Shown piece by piece: positions 10,412-22,259 of a stretch of 64,000 nt of DNA (position 1 is the first letter of the stretch; each line of letters begins with the position of its first letter). The translations under genes were made by a program, and so were the position numbers. The notes below the pieces were generated by a model. The model made no database searches. It was not told the origin of the DNA and saw nothing but the letters and a program-made list of their open reading frames with translations. This DNA comes from Petunia secreta (Eukaryota; Streptophyta; Magnoliopsida; Solanales; Solanaceae): contig JARKIP010000035.1 in NCBI GenBank assembly GCA_029990175.1, forward strand, positions 36,532,001 to 36,596,000, given 5' to 3'.

Positions 10412-11248
10412 TGATGCAGGGAAAAACGAGCGGAAGCTAAACACGAGATAAACTATGCGGAAGCGATAAAAGATAACAAGAAATCGAGACTAGGAAGGCA
10501 AGAAAGTAGAAGAAAGAATCGAATTCAATTTACTAACGTTAATTGAATTCAAAAGGGAGAAGGGAAACTCGAACCTTACAATGGAATCAAACTAGGTGTC
10601 GATCTCCATAGGTTCCAAGTCGAGACATACACGAGCCTCGGGCTCAAACAAGAAGGGCTCGGCCTCTTCAATGTTCTCTCTCAATTCTATCTTCTAAACA
10701 ATGGCTAACTAATGAATGAAATGGCTAAGGGAAGCTTATATAGTTTTCCCATACATAAATGTGAAATGACTAAAAGCCCATAAGACAAGTTAGTGTAATA
10801 AAAGCACCTAGGGCTAGAATAGGAATTACACCACAAAAACAAGTCTTCAAATGGCTCGTAAGTAGGCGCCCCGCCTAGCCAAAAGAGGCGCCCCGCCTAG
10901 TTGCAGTGTAGGCCAAACAGGCGCCCCACCTCAGGAGTAGGCGCCCCACCACAATGAAGTAGGCGGTCCGCCTATTGCATAGGGGCGGTCCGCCCAGTGC
11001 AGGTCCAGAGAGGCTTCATCAAGTGGGCGGTCCGCCCTTCCAAAGAGGCGGTCCGCCCCTTCCTGGGAGTTCTTGAAATAGCTCAAAATGTGTCCCCCGA
11101 GCCTCTACTTTGGTGCCTATGTGCTCCTCCCTCCTCGGCGCTCCAATGCATGATCTTCAAGATGTTTCCGGAGTCCTTGACTTGTGTTCATTGTGCTTTC
11201 AAGCTTGGTTCTTGATGGTTGTTGATTAGGCCATTTTATCCGGCATCA
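10412..11248 (-). repeat. TE3 5' LTR (837 bp)
   Basis: In element orientation it starts TGATGCCGG and ends CCCTGCATCA. A palindrome array lies at about 10864-11060, and a TATATA element faces the minus strand near 10737. The LTR start does not encode the TRSQAK tail seen in autonomous families. Confidence 0.85.
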
Positions 11249-11249
11249 C

Positions 11250-12058
11250 TCAACACTAGTTGGTATTTTTGATGCATCTAGTGAGTATACCACTAGTGAA
11301 GAGTCTAGTTGTCAACTTGAGTTTGCATGTGAAACACTAGTTGGGAGGAGCACTATGCCACATCATGATGTGAGCTCATTGTTCATTGAACCCCTCCCTA
11401 GTGTAGATTTGATAGTTGACCGTGATTGTGACCTTTGCTATGACACACCGCCAACCTTTGACATAGGGAAAGATGAGGTAGTTGACCATTCCCTAATTGA
11501 TATGCTTCTATTTGGTGGACCAATGTGTTGTGGTGAGGATGGTCTTGTCCTTGAGGAGTCCAAATTGCATGAATTGGACAAGGTTGTCTATGATGACTCC
11601 TCAAGTGAACCTAGTCTTGATACCATGCTTTTGTGTGATCATGAAGTTGAGATGCATGCTTTTACATTTCCAATGTGTGAAGATAATCTCATTTGTGGTA
11701 GCGACTTGTATCGGGCAAGGGTGGGTGGTCAAATGGAACCCCCATGGTGTGAAGGGTTTGACCCCTTAGGCAACCTATTGCTTGAGAACTTGGGTGAGGT
11801 AGATGGTTCTTTGAGTGACCCTACTATTATTTGTTGGGGTTATGATGAAGAAGAGTCCATCATCAATGCCTTCCTTGAGAACTTGACTTTTGAGGAGGGT
11901 TGCCTAGTTGATGAAATGGGAGGAGAGGAGAAATCCCTTGGTGTGAGTAAAAATGCTCTAAAGAAGGGGAGTGGAGTGCTTGATCCTACTTGTAGGTTGG
12001 GCTATTTGATTCACTCCACTCCACATGTTGATCATACCTCGAGGATAGATTGGTGTGT
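11250..12058 (+). CDS. TE4 replacement ORF, first visible part (YDTPP / GGPMCC region)
   Basis: The reading is open from the left junction, so the N-terminus is missing. It is very similar to TE16 residues about 820-1089 and more distantly to TE7 and TE9. Recognisable landmarks are YDTPP (codon at 11439), FGGPMCCGED, a D/E-rich stretch, PPWCEGFD and HSTPHVDHTSRIDWCVD, where TE5 interrupts it. Most acidic residues lie between the landmarks. No known domain is recognised. It stands where RT would lie in an autonomous element. The frame resumes at 19719. Confidence 0.75.
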
Positions 12059-12795
12059 TGATGAGTATCAAACGCGGAAAAGTAAAAGATAAAGAACGAG
12101 ACGTAACTCGATCTCTAATCCCAAGTAGCAACGGAGAACTTGTTCCGATACACCCCGGGAGAAGGACAAGAACACCTACGCTATGCAACTACCCTCGAGC
12201 TAACGCGAGCACGCAAGTAGAATGGTCGGAGAGGAAGAGTATTCATCTAGATCCGCTAGAAGACATACAAGTCCAAGATCAAAGGGATTCATTCAATACC
12301 AAGAGCCATGCTCATGTTCAATGTTCAACATTCATCAATATCAATAATAAGCTAAGTGTAAAATAAGCTATGCTTGGGTATTTATAGTGTTTTCCCAAGC
12401 TTACACAAAGACTTAATTACCCTTACTAATAAGGTTCACCAAATAAGCCACGTAGGGCAAAACAGTCAAAGAAACATAAATTCAGTAGCTAGGAGGGGCG
12501 CCTGGGGCTGGGAGGGGCGCCTGGCTTGGCCTTCAGCTAGGCTGGGCGCCTGAAGCTAGGCGGGGCGCCTGGGCCTTAGGCAGTGAGCTCCCTAGGCGGG
12601 GCGCCTGGGGTAGGCGGGGCGCCTAGCTCTGCTGGGTTCTCTTCCTCCTTAGGCGTGAGGCCTAGCTTGAGCACCCGGAACGGCTTCCAATCGCTTCCTT
12701 CTTCAAGGCCCTTCCTCACCAAGTGTATGTGCACTCCTTGGATCTCCTTAGCTTGGCTACGTGTGAATGGTCTTGAGGGGGTTTGGGTCTCATCA
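12059..12795 (-). repeat. TE5 3' LTR (737 bp)
   Basis: In element orientation it starts TGATGAGACCC. It encodes the last residues of the polyprotein, down to a stop at 12576. The array at about 12491-12626 is made of AGGCGGGGCGCCTGG-like units and is two units shorter than in the 5' LTR. Confidence 0.93.
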
Positions 12796-15700
12796 TCCTC
12801 CCCTTCTTGAGAAGATTTCGTCCTCGAAATTGAGGCATCATCACCCACGACCGCATCATCACCTACATCCAAAGGAACCAAGTCACAAACATTAAAAGTA
12901 TTAGAAACTTGATACTCACTTGGTAAGTCGACTACATAGGCGTTGTTGTTTATCTTTGAAAGCACTTGGAATGGGCCATCGCCACGGGGTGCTAACTTCC
13001 CTTTTCTAAGGTTTGGAAACCTTTCTTTCCGGAAGTGCACCCACACATAGTCACCCTTCTTGAGTTCCACCTTCTTGCGTCCCTTGTTTTTCTTGGAAGC
13101 AACCTTAGCCTAGGCTTCCTCCAAATTCTTCTTCGCCTTTGCATGGAGTTCCATCATTGCCTTTGCTCTAGCTTTACCTTCAAAATTAACAACCATTTCC
13201 CTTGGCAAAGGGGTTAGATCAAGGGGAATCAAGGGGTTAAAACCATAAACACACTCGAATGGAGTCATGCCAATCATTCTATGCATGGTTCGATTGTAGG
13301 CAAACTCCATAAGAGGTAAACGATCAATCCAAGTCCCGGCCTTACCTCGAGTCATGGCTCTAAGAAGAGCACCCAAGGTTCGGTTTACCACTTCCGTTTG
13401 TCCATCGGTTTGTGGGTGGTGGGACGTGGAGAACAAGAGCTTGGTGCCTAAAGCACCCCATAAACTTCGCCAAAAATGGCTTAGGAACTTAGTGTCCCTA
13501 TCACTCACTATAGTTTGAGGCACACCATGTAACTTCAAAACATTTTCAACAAACAAGGAAGCTACATGTTGGGCATCATCGCATTTCTTGCATGGAATGA
13601 AATGAGCCATCTTTGAGAACCTATCCACAACAACATAAATGCTATCATGGCCTCCCCTAGTCCTAGGTAATCCCATCACAAAATCCATTGAGATATCCAA
13701 CCAAGGACTAGTAGGTACGGGAAGAGGGGTATACAACCCATGGGGGAGGGCTTTGGATTTAGCACGCTTGCACTCAAGGCAATTGTTGCAAAACTTTTCC
13801 ACTTGCACCCCCATCTTTGGCCAATGAAATTGTTCTTTAAGAATAGCCAAAGTCTTTCTTGTGCCAAAATGTCCCATGAGTCCCCCGCAATGTGCCTCTT
13901 GCACAAGCAACTCCCTCCAAGAGGACTCCGGAATGCACACTCTACCATTTTTGAAAATATAACCTTTAACCCATTGGTATTTTTCAACTCTCTCCCCCTT
14001 CTCTAGAGCGTCATGGACATTCTTTAGCTTTGGGTCATGAGCATACATCAATTTGATGCTCTCAAAACCCATGAGCTTAGAGGTGAGAGTGGTGGCTAGA
14101 GCAAACTTTCTCGAAAGCGCATCCGCCACAACATTGTCCTTCCCTTTCTTATATTGGATCACATAGGGAAAGGACTCAATGAATTCAACCCACTTGGCAT
14201 GTCTCTTATTGAGCTTCTCTTGGCCTCTCAAATGCTTGAGTGACTCATGGTCACTCTTGATTACAAACTCACGAGGCCAAAGATAGTGTTGCCAATGGGC
14301 AAGGGCTCTCACAAGGGCATACAACTCCTTGTCATATGTCGAATAGTTCAAGGAGGCCCCTTTCAACTTTTCACTAAAGTAGGCGATGGGTTTGCTATCT
14401 TGCATTAATACACCACCAATTCCCACCCCCGAGGCATCACATTCGACCTCAAATGCCTTTCCGAAGTCGGGCAATTGCAATAGAGGGGCGGTACTCAACC
14501 TACTTTTCAATTCATGGAAGGCCTTCTCTTGAGGCCCTCCCCAAACAAACGGTTGGTCTTTCTTCACCAATTCGGTGAGTGGAGCGGCAATGGAGCTAAA
14601 GTCCCTCACAAATCGCCTATAAAAGCTTGCGAGACCATGAAAGCTCCTTACTTGAGTCACGGTAGTAGGAGTTGGCCAATCACGTATGGCCTCTACCTTA
14701 GACTCATCCACCTCCACTCCTTGGGCACTCACAACAAACCCAAGAAAGACAACCTTATCCACACCAAAGGCACACTTTTTGAAATTAGCATAGAGCTTTT
14801 CGGCTCTCAAAGCATCAAGCACTTGCCTAAGGTGGTCAACATGTTCATCCATTGTCTTACTATAGATCAAGATATCATCAAAATAGACAACAACAAACTT
14901 GTTGATAAAAGACTTCAAAACATGATTCATGAGTCGCATGAAAGTGCTAGGTGCGTTGGAAAGCCCGAAGGGCATTACCAACCATTCATAGAGACCGAAT
15001 TTGGTCTTGAATGCGGTTTTCCATTCATCCCCGGGTTTCATCCGGATTTGATGGTAACCGGACCTAAGGTCGATCTTGGAAAAGACACACGACCCACTCA
15101 ATTCATCCAACATATCATCAAGCCGTGGAATAGGGTGACGGTACTTGACCGTTATCTTATTCACGGCTCGGCAATCAACGCACATTCTCCAAGTGCCGTC
15201 TTTCTTTGGGACAAGAATGACCGGTACGGCACAAGGACTCAAACTCTCCCTTACCAAGCCTTTGGAAAGCAAGTCATCAACTTGTTTTTGCAACTCCCTT
15301 GTATCCTCGGGATTGCTTCTATAGGCCGGCTTGTTCGGGATTTGAGAGCCCGGAATAAAGTCAATTTGATGTTCAATACCTCTCAAGGGAGGTAAGCCAT
15401 CGGGCATCTCATCCGGGAACATGTCCCCAAAGTCTTCCAAGACATTTTTCAAAGCACTAGGCATAGGGCTAGAAGAAAATTCACAATTAGAGTTTAGGAT
15501 CATACCTTTGTGCACTAGGCATAGGAGGAACTTGGTGCCATCATTACCTTTCAAGAGCTCGCCCGGTTGCATCATGGCACACATGCCACCGGTAGATGAA
15601 GTAGGTGGGATTGCCACCATGCTTTTGGACAAAGGGCTAGTCTCAATGAGTGACTTAGCCTTTGCCACCTCCCTCAACTCCTTCATTTTCTTGTAATCAT

Positions 15701-17684
15701 CACTCACTTGCTTAGGAGTGAGAGGTTTTAGCACAAATCTCTTCCCTTCATGTTTGACCGTGTAAGTGTTGACACGACCATCATGCACCACTTGCCTATC
15801 GAATTGCCATGGCCTCCCTAAGAGTAGGTGGCATGCTTGCATAGGTACAACGTCAAACAAATGCTCATCAACATAACTACCCATTCTAAACTTGATCATG
15901 GCTTGTTTCATCACCTTAAGCTCACCACATTCACTAAGCCATTGTAATCGGTAAGGTTTAGGATGCTTCATGGTAGTTAACTTCAATTGAGCAACTAGTG
16001 ATTGACTCACTACATTTGCACAACTTCCGGAATCAATTATCATAGAGCAAACAACATCTTTGACCCGGCACCTAGCATGGAAAAGATTTTCCCTTTGCAA
16101 GGTTTCACTATCTTCCACAATCATAGCTCCTAGGCTCCGTCTCACAACCAAGAAAGTATGAGGATCCTCCTCCTCCATTGTGTCATCAAGCAAATCATTC
16201 TCCTCTACTCCCTCATCTCCCTCTACTCCCTCTACTCCCTCATCTTCCGATTCACTCTCTTTCTCATATGCATCATTGCCAACAACAATCATGGTCCTCT
16301 TTGTAGGACACTCCCTAGCAAAGTGACCATACCCCTTGCACTTGTGGCATTGTATTGAAGAAGAAGTAGGAGCATGTAGTTGAGTTTTAGAGTTACCTCC
16401 CACATTAGGTGTGTTCTTCTCAAACGGCTTTTTCACATCCTTGGTAGCATTTGCACCACTTGTTCCACTTGCACTTGGGAACCTTGCATTTGTAGTAGGA
16501 GGCTTCCAATCCTTTGGTTTGCTTGTTGGAGTAGGAGTGCTACTCTTGTAGCGAAGGGATTTCTCCTCCTTGAGCCATTTCTCGGCCTCAACCGCATCTT
16601 CACATAGCTTGTAATGATCATCATATTTGTGGAACTTCAATTGTGAAGCTATGTCTCGGTTCAAGCCCCCTTTGAAACGGATCATGGCCGTCTCATTGTC
16701 TTCATCATCTAAGTCAAGGATCATTCGGATTTGCTCAAATTCATTGAAGTATTCACCAACCGATTTGGAACCTTGCTTCAAATCATATAGACGCCTTTGT
16801 TGTTCAACCCGGTATTGATTAGTCAAGTACTTCTCATCCATCACACGGATCAACTCTTCCCAAGTAAGATTAATAGCCATACCCGTCCTTCTTCTATTTC
16901 TCTTCACCGACTCCCACCAAGTAGAAGCAAAAGATTCAAAGGAGGATATTGCATACTTGGTTTTCTTCACATCGGGCATATCATTGGTGTCAAAGATACG
17001 CTCCATAGCCAATTTCCAACCAATGTACTCCACCGGGTCACTACTTCCTTTGAAAGAAGGAATAGTGAGCTTCACACTATTAAGATTGTTGTTGTTATCA
17101 CGACCCCCTTGGAATGGCTCCGGTTGGCCCCCATAGTGATCATCATAAGCAACATAGTCCCTTCTAACATTCCTCCCTCCATATCCTAAGGGTGGCCCTC
17201 GACCTCGGCCTCTACCCCGATCCACATTTCGACCCCAATTCATAGCTCGCCTTGGTTGAAAGTGATCATCATACCCATACACATTGTCATCATAATCAAC
17301 TTCCTCCCCTTCTTGAGCCTCAACAACTTGCTCAAGAGGTTGCACATTTCGGACGGGTCTTGGTAGTGGAAAGTTTCTTGGAGGATTGTCTAAGATACGG
17401 GGAATGCCCGTTCGTTCAACTCTCTCTCGGTCCTCCTTCACCCGTTGTTGATTGAGCAATTCAACAACTTGCTCCGGGGTAAAAGTAGGACTACTTGAGC
17501 CTTCACCGGTCTCAATTTGGACACTCGGGGTCCCCTTTTCAATTGGGACACTCGGGGTCCCATGTTCACCTTGGGTGCTTGAGGCACCCTTTTCAATTGA
17601 CTCAATCCTTTGAGTCATGACATCCATCTTGGCAAGAAGGCTAGCCAAGGCCTCCTTTATAAAATCTTGACCTTCGTTGGCCAT
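12576..17684 (-). pseudogene. gag-pol: TE5 gag-pol polyprotein, interrupted by one TAG
   Basis: I start at the ATG of MANEG (17684), next to the conserved acceptor-like site (AG at 17691-17690 on the minus strand). Domains in order are capsid, CCHC (CHKCKGYGHFARECP), protease DSG (IIDSGSCANVVS), RT YFDDIL, RNase H (ECDASG, ADALSR) and integrase (HHCC, D,D-35-E), followed by a GPF/Y-like region. At 13110-13112 the conserved tyrosine codon of EEAYAKV reads TAG. The same frame then continues to 12576 in the 3' LTR and ends in a TRSQAK plus GAPP-rich tail. Full-length integrase would need readthrough; otherwise the reading is complete. Confidence 0.92.
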
Positions 17685-18933
17685 TGTACCTACAACAAAG
17701 AAAACAAGAGTTAGTTTAAACACCTCACTCGCTCCCTCACTTGTGTTCACTCGGATCACTCTTTTGGGTGGCGGTGGATATTTCACTCAACTTGTAGTCC
17801 CAAGCTTCACGTAGATGATTAGCAACTCCTCAACTCAACTAAACTATTCACGAGTCACGCACACTCCGGGGTGAGTGGAGTTAATGGGACTCAATGAACG
17901 CTAGGCACTTTGAAGTGAAGGACTTGAGTTAAAGGATTCTACGCTTTTCCTTAGAATTCTACTCTCCTTGCTAGGCACGAATCACTTAAGAGCAATCAAA
18001 GGGTTAGCACTATTCAAGTAGATCGGTTACTCAAATTAGTACTAACTAGATGTTATATTATCAAACAAAGGGAAATACCTACGAAAATCTACCCGAAACA
18101 ATGCGTTCAGCACTCAGGAGGGGCGCCTGAAACTCAGGTGGGGCGCCTGGGTTGTGCTGTGTGCCAGGCGGGGCGCCTGGGTCTAGGCGGGGCGCCTGGG
18201 ACTTAGGCAGTAGCCAAGTCAGGCAGGGCGCCTGGCTTAGGCGGGGCGCCTAGCCTGAAGCTTTTTCCAACTCGTTCCAAACTCGTTTCAAGTCGATTTT
18301 CAAGCCTCAAATCCGATGTTTTCAACTTGTTTTCACAATCCAATGATACCCAAAGTTGTGTTTGATCTTCCTTAACAAAACCCAATCAAATTTTCAATCA
18401 AACAATCAATCAAATCAGGGTTCAATCTCAAGAACTCAAGAACACAAGGGTTTATCAAAAGGGTTTCAACAAGGATTGTGATTCATCAAAGAAGGTGTTA
18501 TGCATGTTCAAATCCCACAAAATTGGTACCGAATTGTTTGTATTTCAATGAAGATCAATCCCCAATAACAAGTTTTCAATCAAACATCAATCCAACCCAA
18601 GAATCAAGCCAAAATTCATCAAGAACAAGTTCTTCAAGGGTTTAAGGGGTTTTGGGGTTTCAATTTTTCAAACTTCACCAATTCCAACAATTTTGGTACT
18701 CAAGTAACGGGAAATCAATCGCGATCAAGAATCCTCAACACCCATATCATAAATCATCCAAATCAACAAGTAACACCAAATTTTTTTGTAATTTTCAATT
18801 TTTCAATTTTTTTGTAATTTTCTCCTTTCTAATAACTTCAACAACAAGAAAAACTAAAGAAGATACTAGGCACGAAGAATCAAGGGTCGGGGGTTTGTAG
18901 AAACAAAACCCGAGCCTTGCTCTGATACCAAAC
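17685..18933 (-). other. TE5 5' leader with PBS, palindrome array, acceptor-like site
   Basis: The PBS is at 18919-18930 (minus). The array is at about 18115-18255, with AGGCGGGGCGCCTGG units, the same type as in this element's U3. An AACTAAC branch-point-like motif and pyrimidine tract precede TGTAG|GTACA-ATG. No gene is seen. Confidence 0.8.
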
Positions 18934-19718
18934 TGATGAGTATCAAACGCGGAAAAGTAAAAGATAAAGAACGAGACGTAACTCGATCTCTAATCCCAAG
19001 TAGCAACGGAGAACTTGTTCCGATACACCCCGGGAGAAGGACAAGAACACCTACGCTATGCAACTACCCTCGAGCTAACGCGAGCACGCAAGTAGAATGG
19101 TCGGAGAGGAAGAGTATTCATCTAGATCCGCTAGAAGACATACAAGTCCAAGATCAAAGGGATTCATTCAATACCAAGAGCCATGCTCATGTTCAATGTT
19201 CAACATTCATCAATATCAATAATAAGCTAAGTGTAAAATAAGCTATGCTTGGGTATTTATAGTGTTTTCCCAAGCTTACACAAAGACTTAATTACCCTTA
19301 CTAATAAGGTTCACCAAATAAGCCACGTAGGGCAAAACAGTCAAAGAAACATAAATTCAGTAGCTAGGAGGGGCGCCTGGGGCTGGGAGGGGCGCCTGGC
19401 ATAAGCTGAAGCCAGGCGGGGCGCCTGGATCTAGGCGGGGCGCCTGGCTTGGCCTTCAGCTAGGCTGGGCGCCTGAAGCTAGGCGGGGCGCCTGGGCCTT
19501 AGGCAGTGAGCTCCCTAGGCGGGGCGCCTGGGGTAGGCGGGGCGCCTAGCTCTGCTGGGTTCTCTTCCTCCTTAGGCGTGAGGCCTAGCTTGAGCACCCG
19601 GAACGGCTTCCAATCGCTTCCTTCTTCAAGGCCCTTCCTCACCAAGTGTATGTGCACTCCTTGGATCTCCTTAGCTTGGCTACGTGTGAATGGTCTTGAG
19701 GGGGTTTGGGTCTCATCA
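18934..19718 (-). repeat. TE5 5' LTR (785 bp)
   Basis: It matches the 3' LTR apart from a 48-bp extra segment in the array (about 19366-19550). A TATAAATA box faces the minus strand near 19254. TGTGT at 19719-19723 is the right copy of the TSD. Confidence 0.93.
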
Positions 19719-20150
19719 TGTGTTGATCTTGAGCTTAAGGTTCAAGGGGATTTCGGTAGCTTGATCTTGCATTTCCCATCTCCCCATGACCTATTTGCTC
19801 ACTATCTTGTTGAGTGTATGTTGATCTTTAACCAAGTGCTCATGGTTCTCTTTGGAGACTTGATATTTATGATTGTTATTGATGCTTGGTTATATCACAA
19901 GAGTGTGTTTTCCACACTTCTTGCACTAACCTACTTCCAAAGTAGGACATTTGCTTGTTTTTGCTTGTCGTTGCTTATAGGTTCTAAGCTCCATGCTAAG
20001 GCGGGGGAGATCTTGGAAGAAGCCTATGTCAACGTGACGATCAAGAAGAACAAAGGAGAGTTGGGGCCACCCCGAGAAGTTGATGATGCCATGAGAGCCA
20101 AAGCCTTGATTTCGAGGACGAAATCTTCTCAAGAAGGGGAGGATGATTAG
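19719..20150 (+). CDS. TE4 replacement ORF, C-terminal part with module and integrase-tail relict
   Basis: It continues the TE4 ORF after TE5. It holds one copy of the module (LILHFPSPHDLF ... IDAWLYHKSVFS). It then reads without a stop into LHAKAGEILEEAYV and KKNKG, which align with LHAKAKKNLEEAYAKV and KKNKGRKK of the autonomous integrase C-terminus. It ends with ISRTKSSQEGEDD and a TAG at the LTR border (TGATTAG). So the replacement lies between the gag/protease side and a surviving integrase tail. Function is unknown. Confidence 0.75.
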   Translation, partial: CVDLELKVQGDFGSLILHFPSPHDLFAHYLVECMLIFNQVLMVLFGDLIFMIVIDAWLYHKSVFSTLLALTYFQSRTFACFCLSLLIGSKLHAKAGEILEEAYVNVTIKKNKGELGPPREVDDAMRAKALISRTKSSQEGEDD

Positions 20151-20937
20151 GCCCAAATCCCCACAAGACCCTTCACTCGGAGTCAAGTGAAGATGGGTAT
20201 GTAAGAAGGCCCCAAGAGCGACTTGAAGAGCATGCTTTGGTGTGCCATGGATGGAGGACTACTTGGGCTCCAAGGTGATCCACCTCAAGCTCATTTTGAG
20301 CCTCTTGCACAAGTTCCAGAAGGAGGCGGAGCGCCTCAAAGCTGAGGCGGAGCGCCTACCAAAAAGCAGAGAGCTGAGCAGAAGAAGGTGGAGCGCCTCA
20401 TCCTGAGGTGGAGCGCCTCACCATCCTGAGGCGGAGCGCCTCATCCTGAGGCGGAGCGCCTCAACCTGGAGGCGGAGCGCCTCCCCCTGTGTTGGCCTGC
20501 GGGATATTTTATTACTTTTGGCTTGAACTTCCAACTATAGCCCTGCGTGGCCTTATTTGTTTTAACCCACTTTGGGGGTATTTTAGACCTTTTAGTATGA
20601 CTAAGTGAAGCCTATAAATACTTCACTTAGCCTCTTCAAACATTAGCTTACCTTTGAATCTTATGAATGATGAATAGAGTTTATCTCTTTTTATGAAGAA
20701 ACCCTTTCTTGGTTGCTTGAATTCACTAGTGGAACCTAGTTGAGTCTTGAACCGAAAACCCGATCATTCTATTTGCGAGTCCCAAGTGTGGCTCGAGGGT
20801 AGTTGCATAGTGTAGGTCCTCCTTGACACCGATACGAGGGTATTATGGAACGAGTTCTCCATAGTTACTTCGTAGGGAGTTCGAGTAGTGTCTCGCTCTT
20901 TATCTTTATTTCCGCGTTTCGTTTTTGATTCTTATTA
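20145..20937 (+). repeat. TE4 3' LTR (793 bp)
   Basis: It begins TGATTAGGCCC after the PPT at 20132-20144. It ends TCTTATTA instead of the expected TCTTATCA, so the terminal CA appears mutated. An array of AGGCGGAGCGCCT units lies at about 20323-20483, and a TATAAATA box is near 20613. The remnant of the TRSQAK segment is cut off by the stop at the LTR border. Confidence 0.87.
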
Positions 20938-22259
20938 GGGAGAGGGTGAAGAGAGAGCGACGGAGGGGGATGATCCTAATATGTTCCTTGTGGTACGCCG
21001 CATTTTGGGAACTATGTTGAGTGAGGAGAGGGAAGATGAGCAAAGGGAGAACTTGTTCCATGCCCGTTGTAGAGTGAAGGGGCAAGTTTGTTCCATGATT
21101 ATTGACTCGGGTAGTTGTGAAAATGTGGTGAGCCAATCTTTGGTCTCACAATTGAAGTTGACTACCATTAAACACCCGAGCCCCTACCGTTTGCAATGGC
21201 TAAGTGAGTGTGGGGAATTGAGGGTAGTGAAGCAAGTCTTAGTTAGGTTCAAGATTGGAAACTATCAAGATGAACACATGTTTGACGTGGTGCCAATGCA
21301 AGCTTGCCATCTTTTGTTTGGAAGACCTTGGCAATACGACAAACAAGTGGTTCATGATGGCCGGGCCAACACTTACACGGTGAAACATGAGGGAAAAAGG
21401 TTTGTGCTTACACCTTTGACTCCAAAACAAGTAAGTGAAGACTATCGGCGCATGAAAGAGTTGAGGGAAGCCGCTAAGGCCAAGTCTCCGATTGTGGCCA
21501 AATCTTTGGCCGAGACCCCACCATCTTCCACCGGTCGCATGTGTGCCATGATGCAACTGGGTGAGGTTTTGAGAGGTAATGATGGCACCAAGATGCTCAT
21601 ATGCCTAGTGCACAAAGGTATGGTTTTAAATTCCGAAAGTGATTATTTATCTAACCCTAACCCTTTTCCTAGTGCCATTGACAATGTCTTGAAGGTCTAC
21701 GAGGACATGTTTCCGGAAGAGATGCCGGATGGACTACCTCCCTTGAGAGGTATTGAACATCAAATTGATTTTGTCCCGGGATCTCAAATCCCCAACAAGC
21801 CAGCATATAGGAGCAATCCCGAGGACACAAGGGAGTTGCAAAAACAAATTGATGAATTGCTTACAAAGGGCTTGGTGAGGGAAAGCTTGAGCCCTTGTGC
21901 CGTGCCTGTGATCCTCGTTCCAAAGAAGGATGGCACTTGGAGGATGTGTGTGGATTGTCGAGCGGTCAACAAGATCACGGTAAAGTATCGACACCCCATA
22001 CCTCGTTTGGATGATATGTTGGATGAGCTTAGTGGTTCGAGTGTCTTTTCTAAAATAGACCTTAGGTCCGGCTACCATCAAATCCGGATGAAACCCGGGG
22101 ATGAATGGAAGACCGCATTCAAGACCAAGTTTGGTCTATATGAGTGGTTGGTGATGCCCTTCGGCCTCTCCAACGCACCTAGCACTTTCATGAGATTAAT
22201 GAACCACGTGCTTAAGCCATTCATCAACAAATTCGTGGTCGTCTACTTTGATGACATAT
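20938..22259 (+). mobile_element. TE6: fragment of autonomous beta-type element
   Basis: This internal fragment closely matches TE10 from the end of the acidic gag linker to the RT active site. TE4 cuts it on the left and TE7 on the right. The TSDs expected at the missing ends are GGGAG and CATAT. Confidence 0.88.
20939..22259 (+). CDS. pol: TE6 protease and N-terminal RT, partial
   Basis: The frame is open from the TE4 junction through a protease (IIDSGSCENVVS, with E where all neighbours have A after the Cys) and most of the RT palm up to YFDDIL, where TE7 is inserted. It aligns almost residue for residue with TE10 and has no stop. The ATG at 20981 is internal (MFLVVRR) and not a natural start. 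As a fragment cut on both sides it cannot give a working enzyme. Confidence 0.88.

Larger units (their letters stand above)
7641..11248 (-). mobile_element. TE3: non-autonomous element with acidic Gag-like ORF and catalytically altered protease fold
   Basis: On the minus strand it has a 5' LTR (10412-11248), a PBS (10398-10409), a leader with a palindrome array and an unusual ORF. Its distal half lies outside the window because the delta LTR interrupts it at 7640. No RT or integrase is seen. It is inserted in TE4; the 5 bases to its right (CTCAA, 11249-11253) should be the TSD. Confidence 0.85.
12059..19718 (-). mobile_element. TE5: full-length autonomous-type gamma element, one nonsense codon
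   Basis: It has 5' LTR 18934-19718, PBS 18919-18930, leader, gag-pol 17684-12576, PPT 12796-12808 and 3' LTR 12059-12795. The TSD is TGTGT. The LTRs look identical except that the 3' copy lacks 48 bp (two palindrome units). One TAG interrupts the integrase C-terminus. Confidence 0.95.
11249..20937 (+). mobile_element. TE4: non-autonomous alpha-like element, interrupted by TE5
   Basis: Visible parts are 11249-12058 and 19719-20937. TE5 lies between them, with TGTGT duplicated on both sides (12054-12058 and 19719-19723). The 5' half lies left of TE3, outside the window. It carries the replacement ORF and a relict of the integrase C-terminus, and ends with an alpha-like 3' LTR. It is inserted in TE6. 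Confidence 0.85.
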
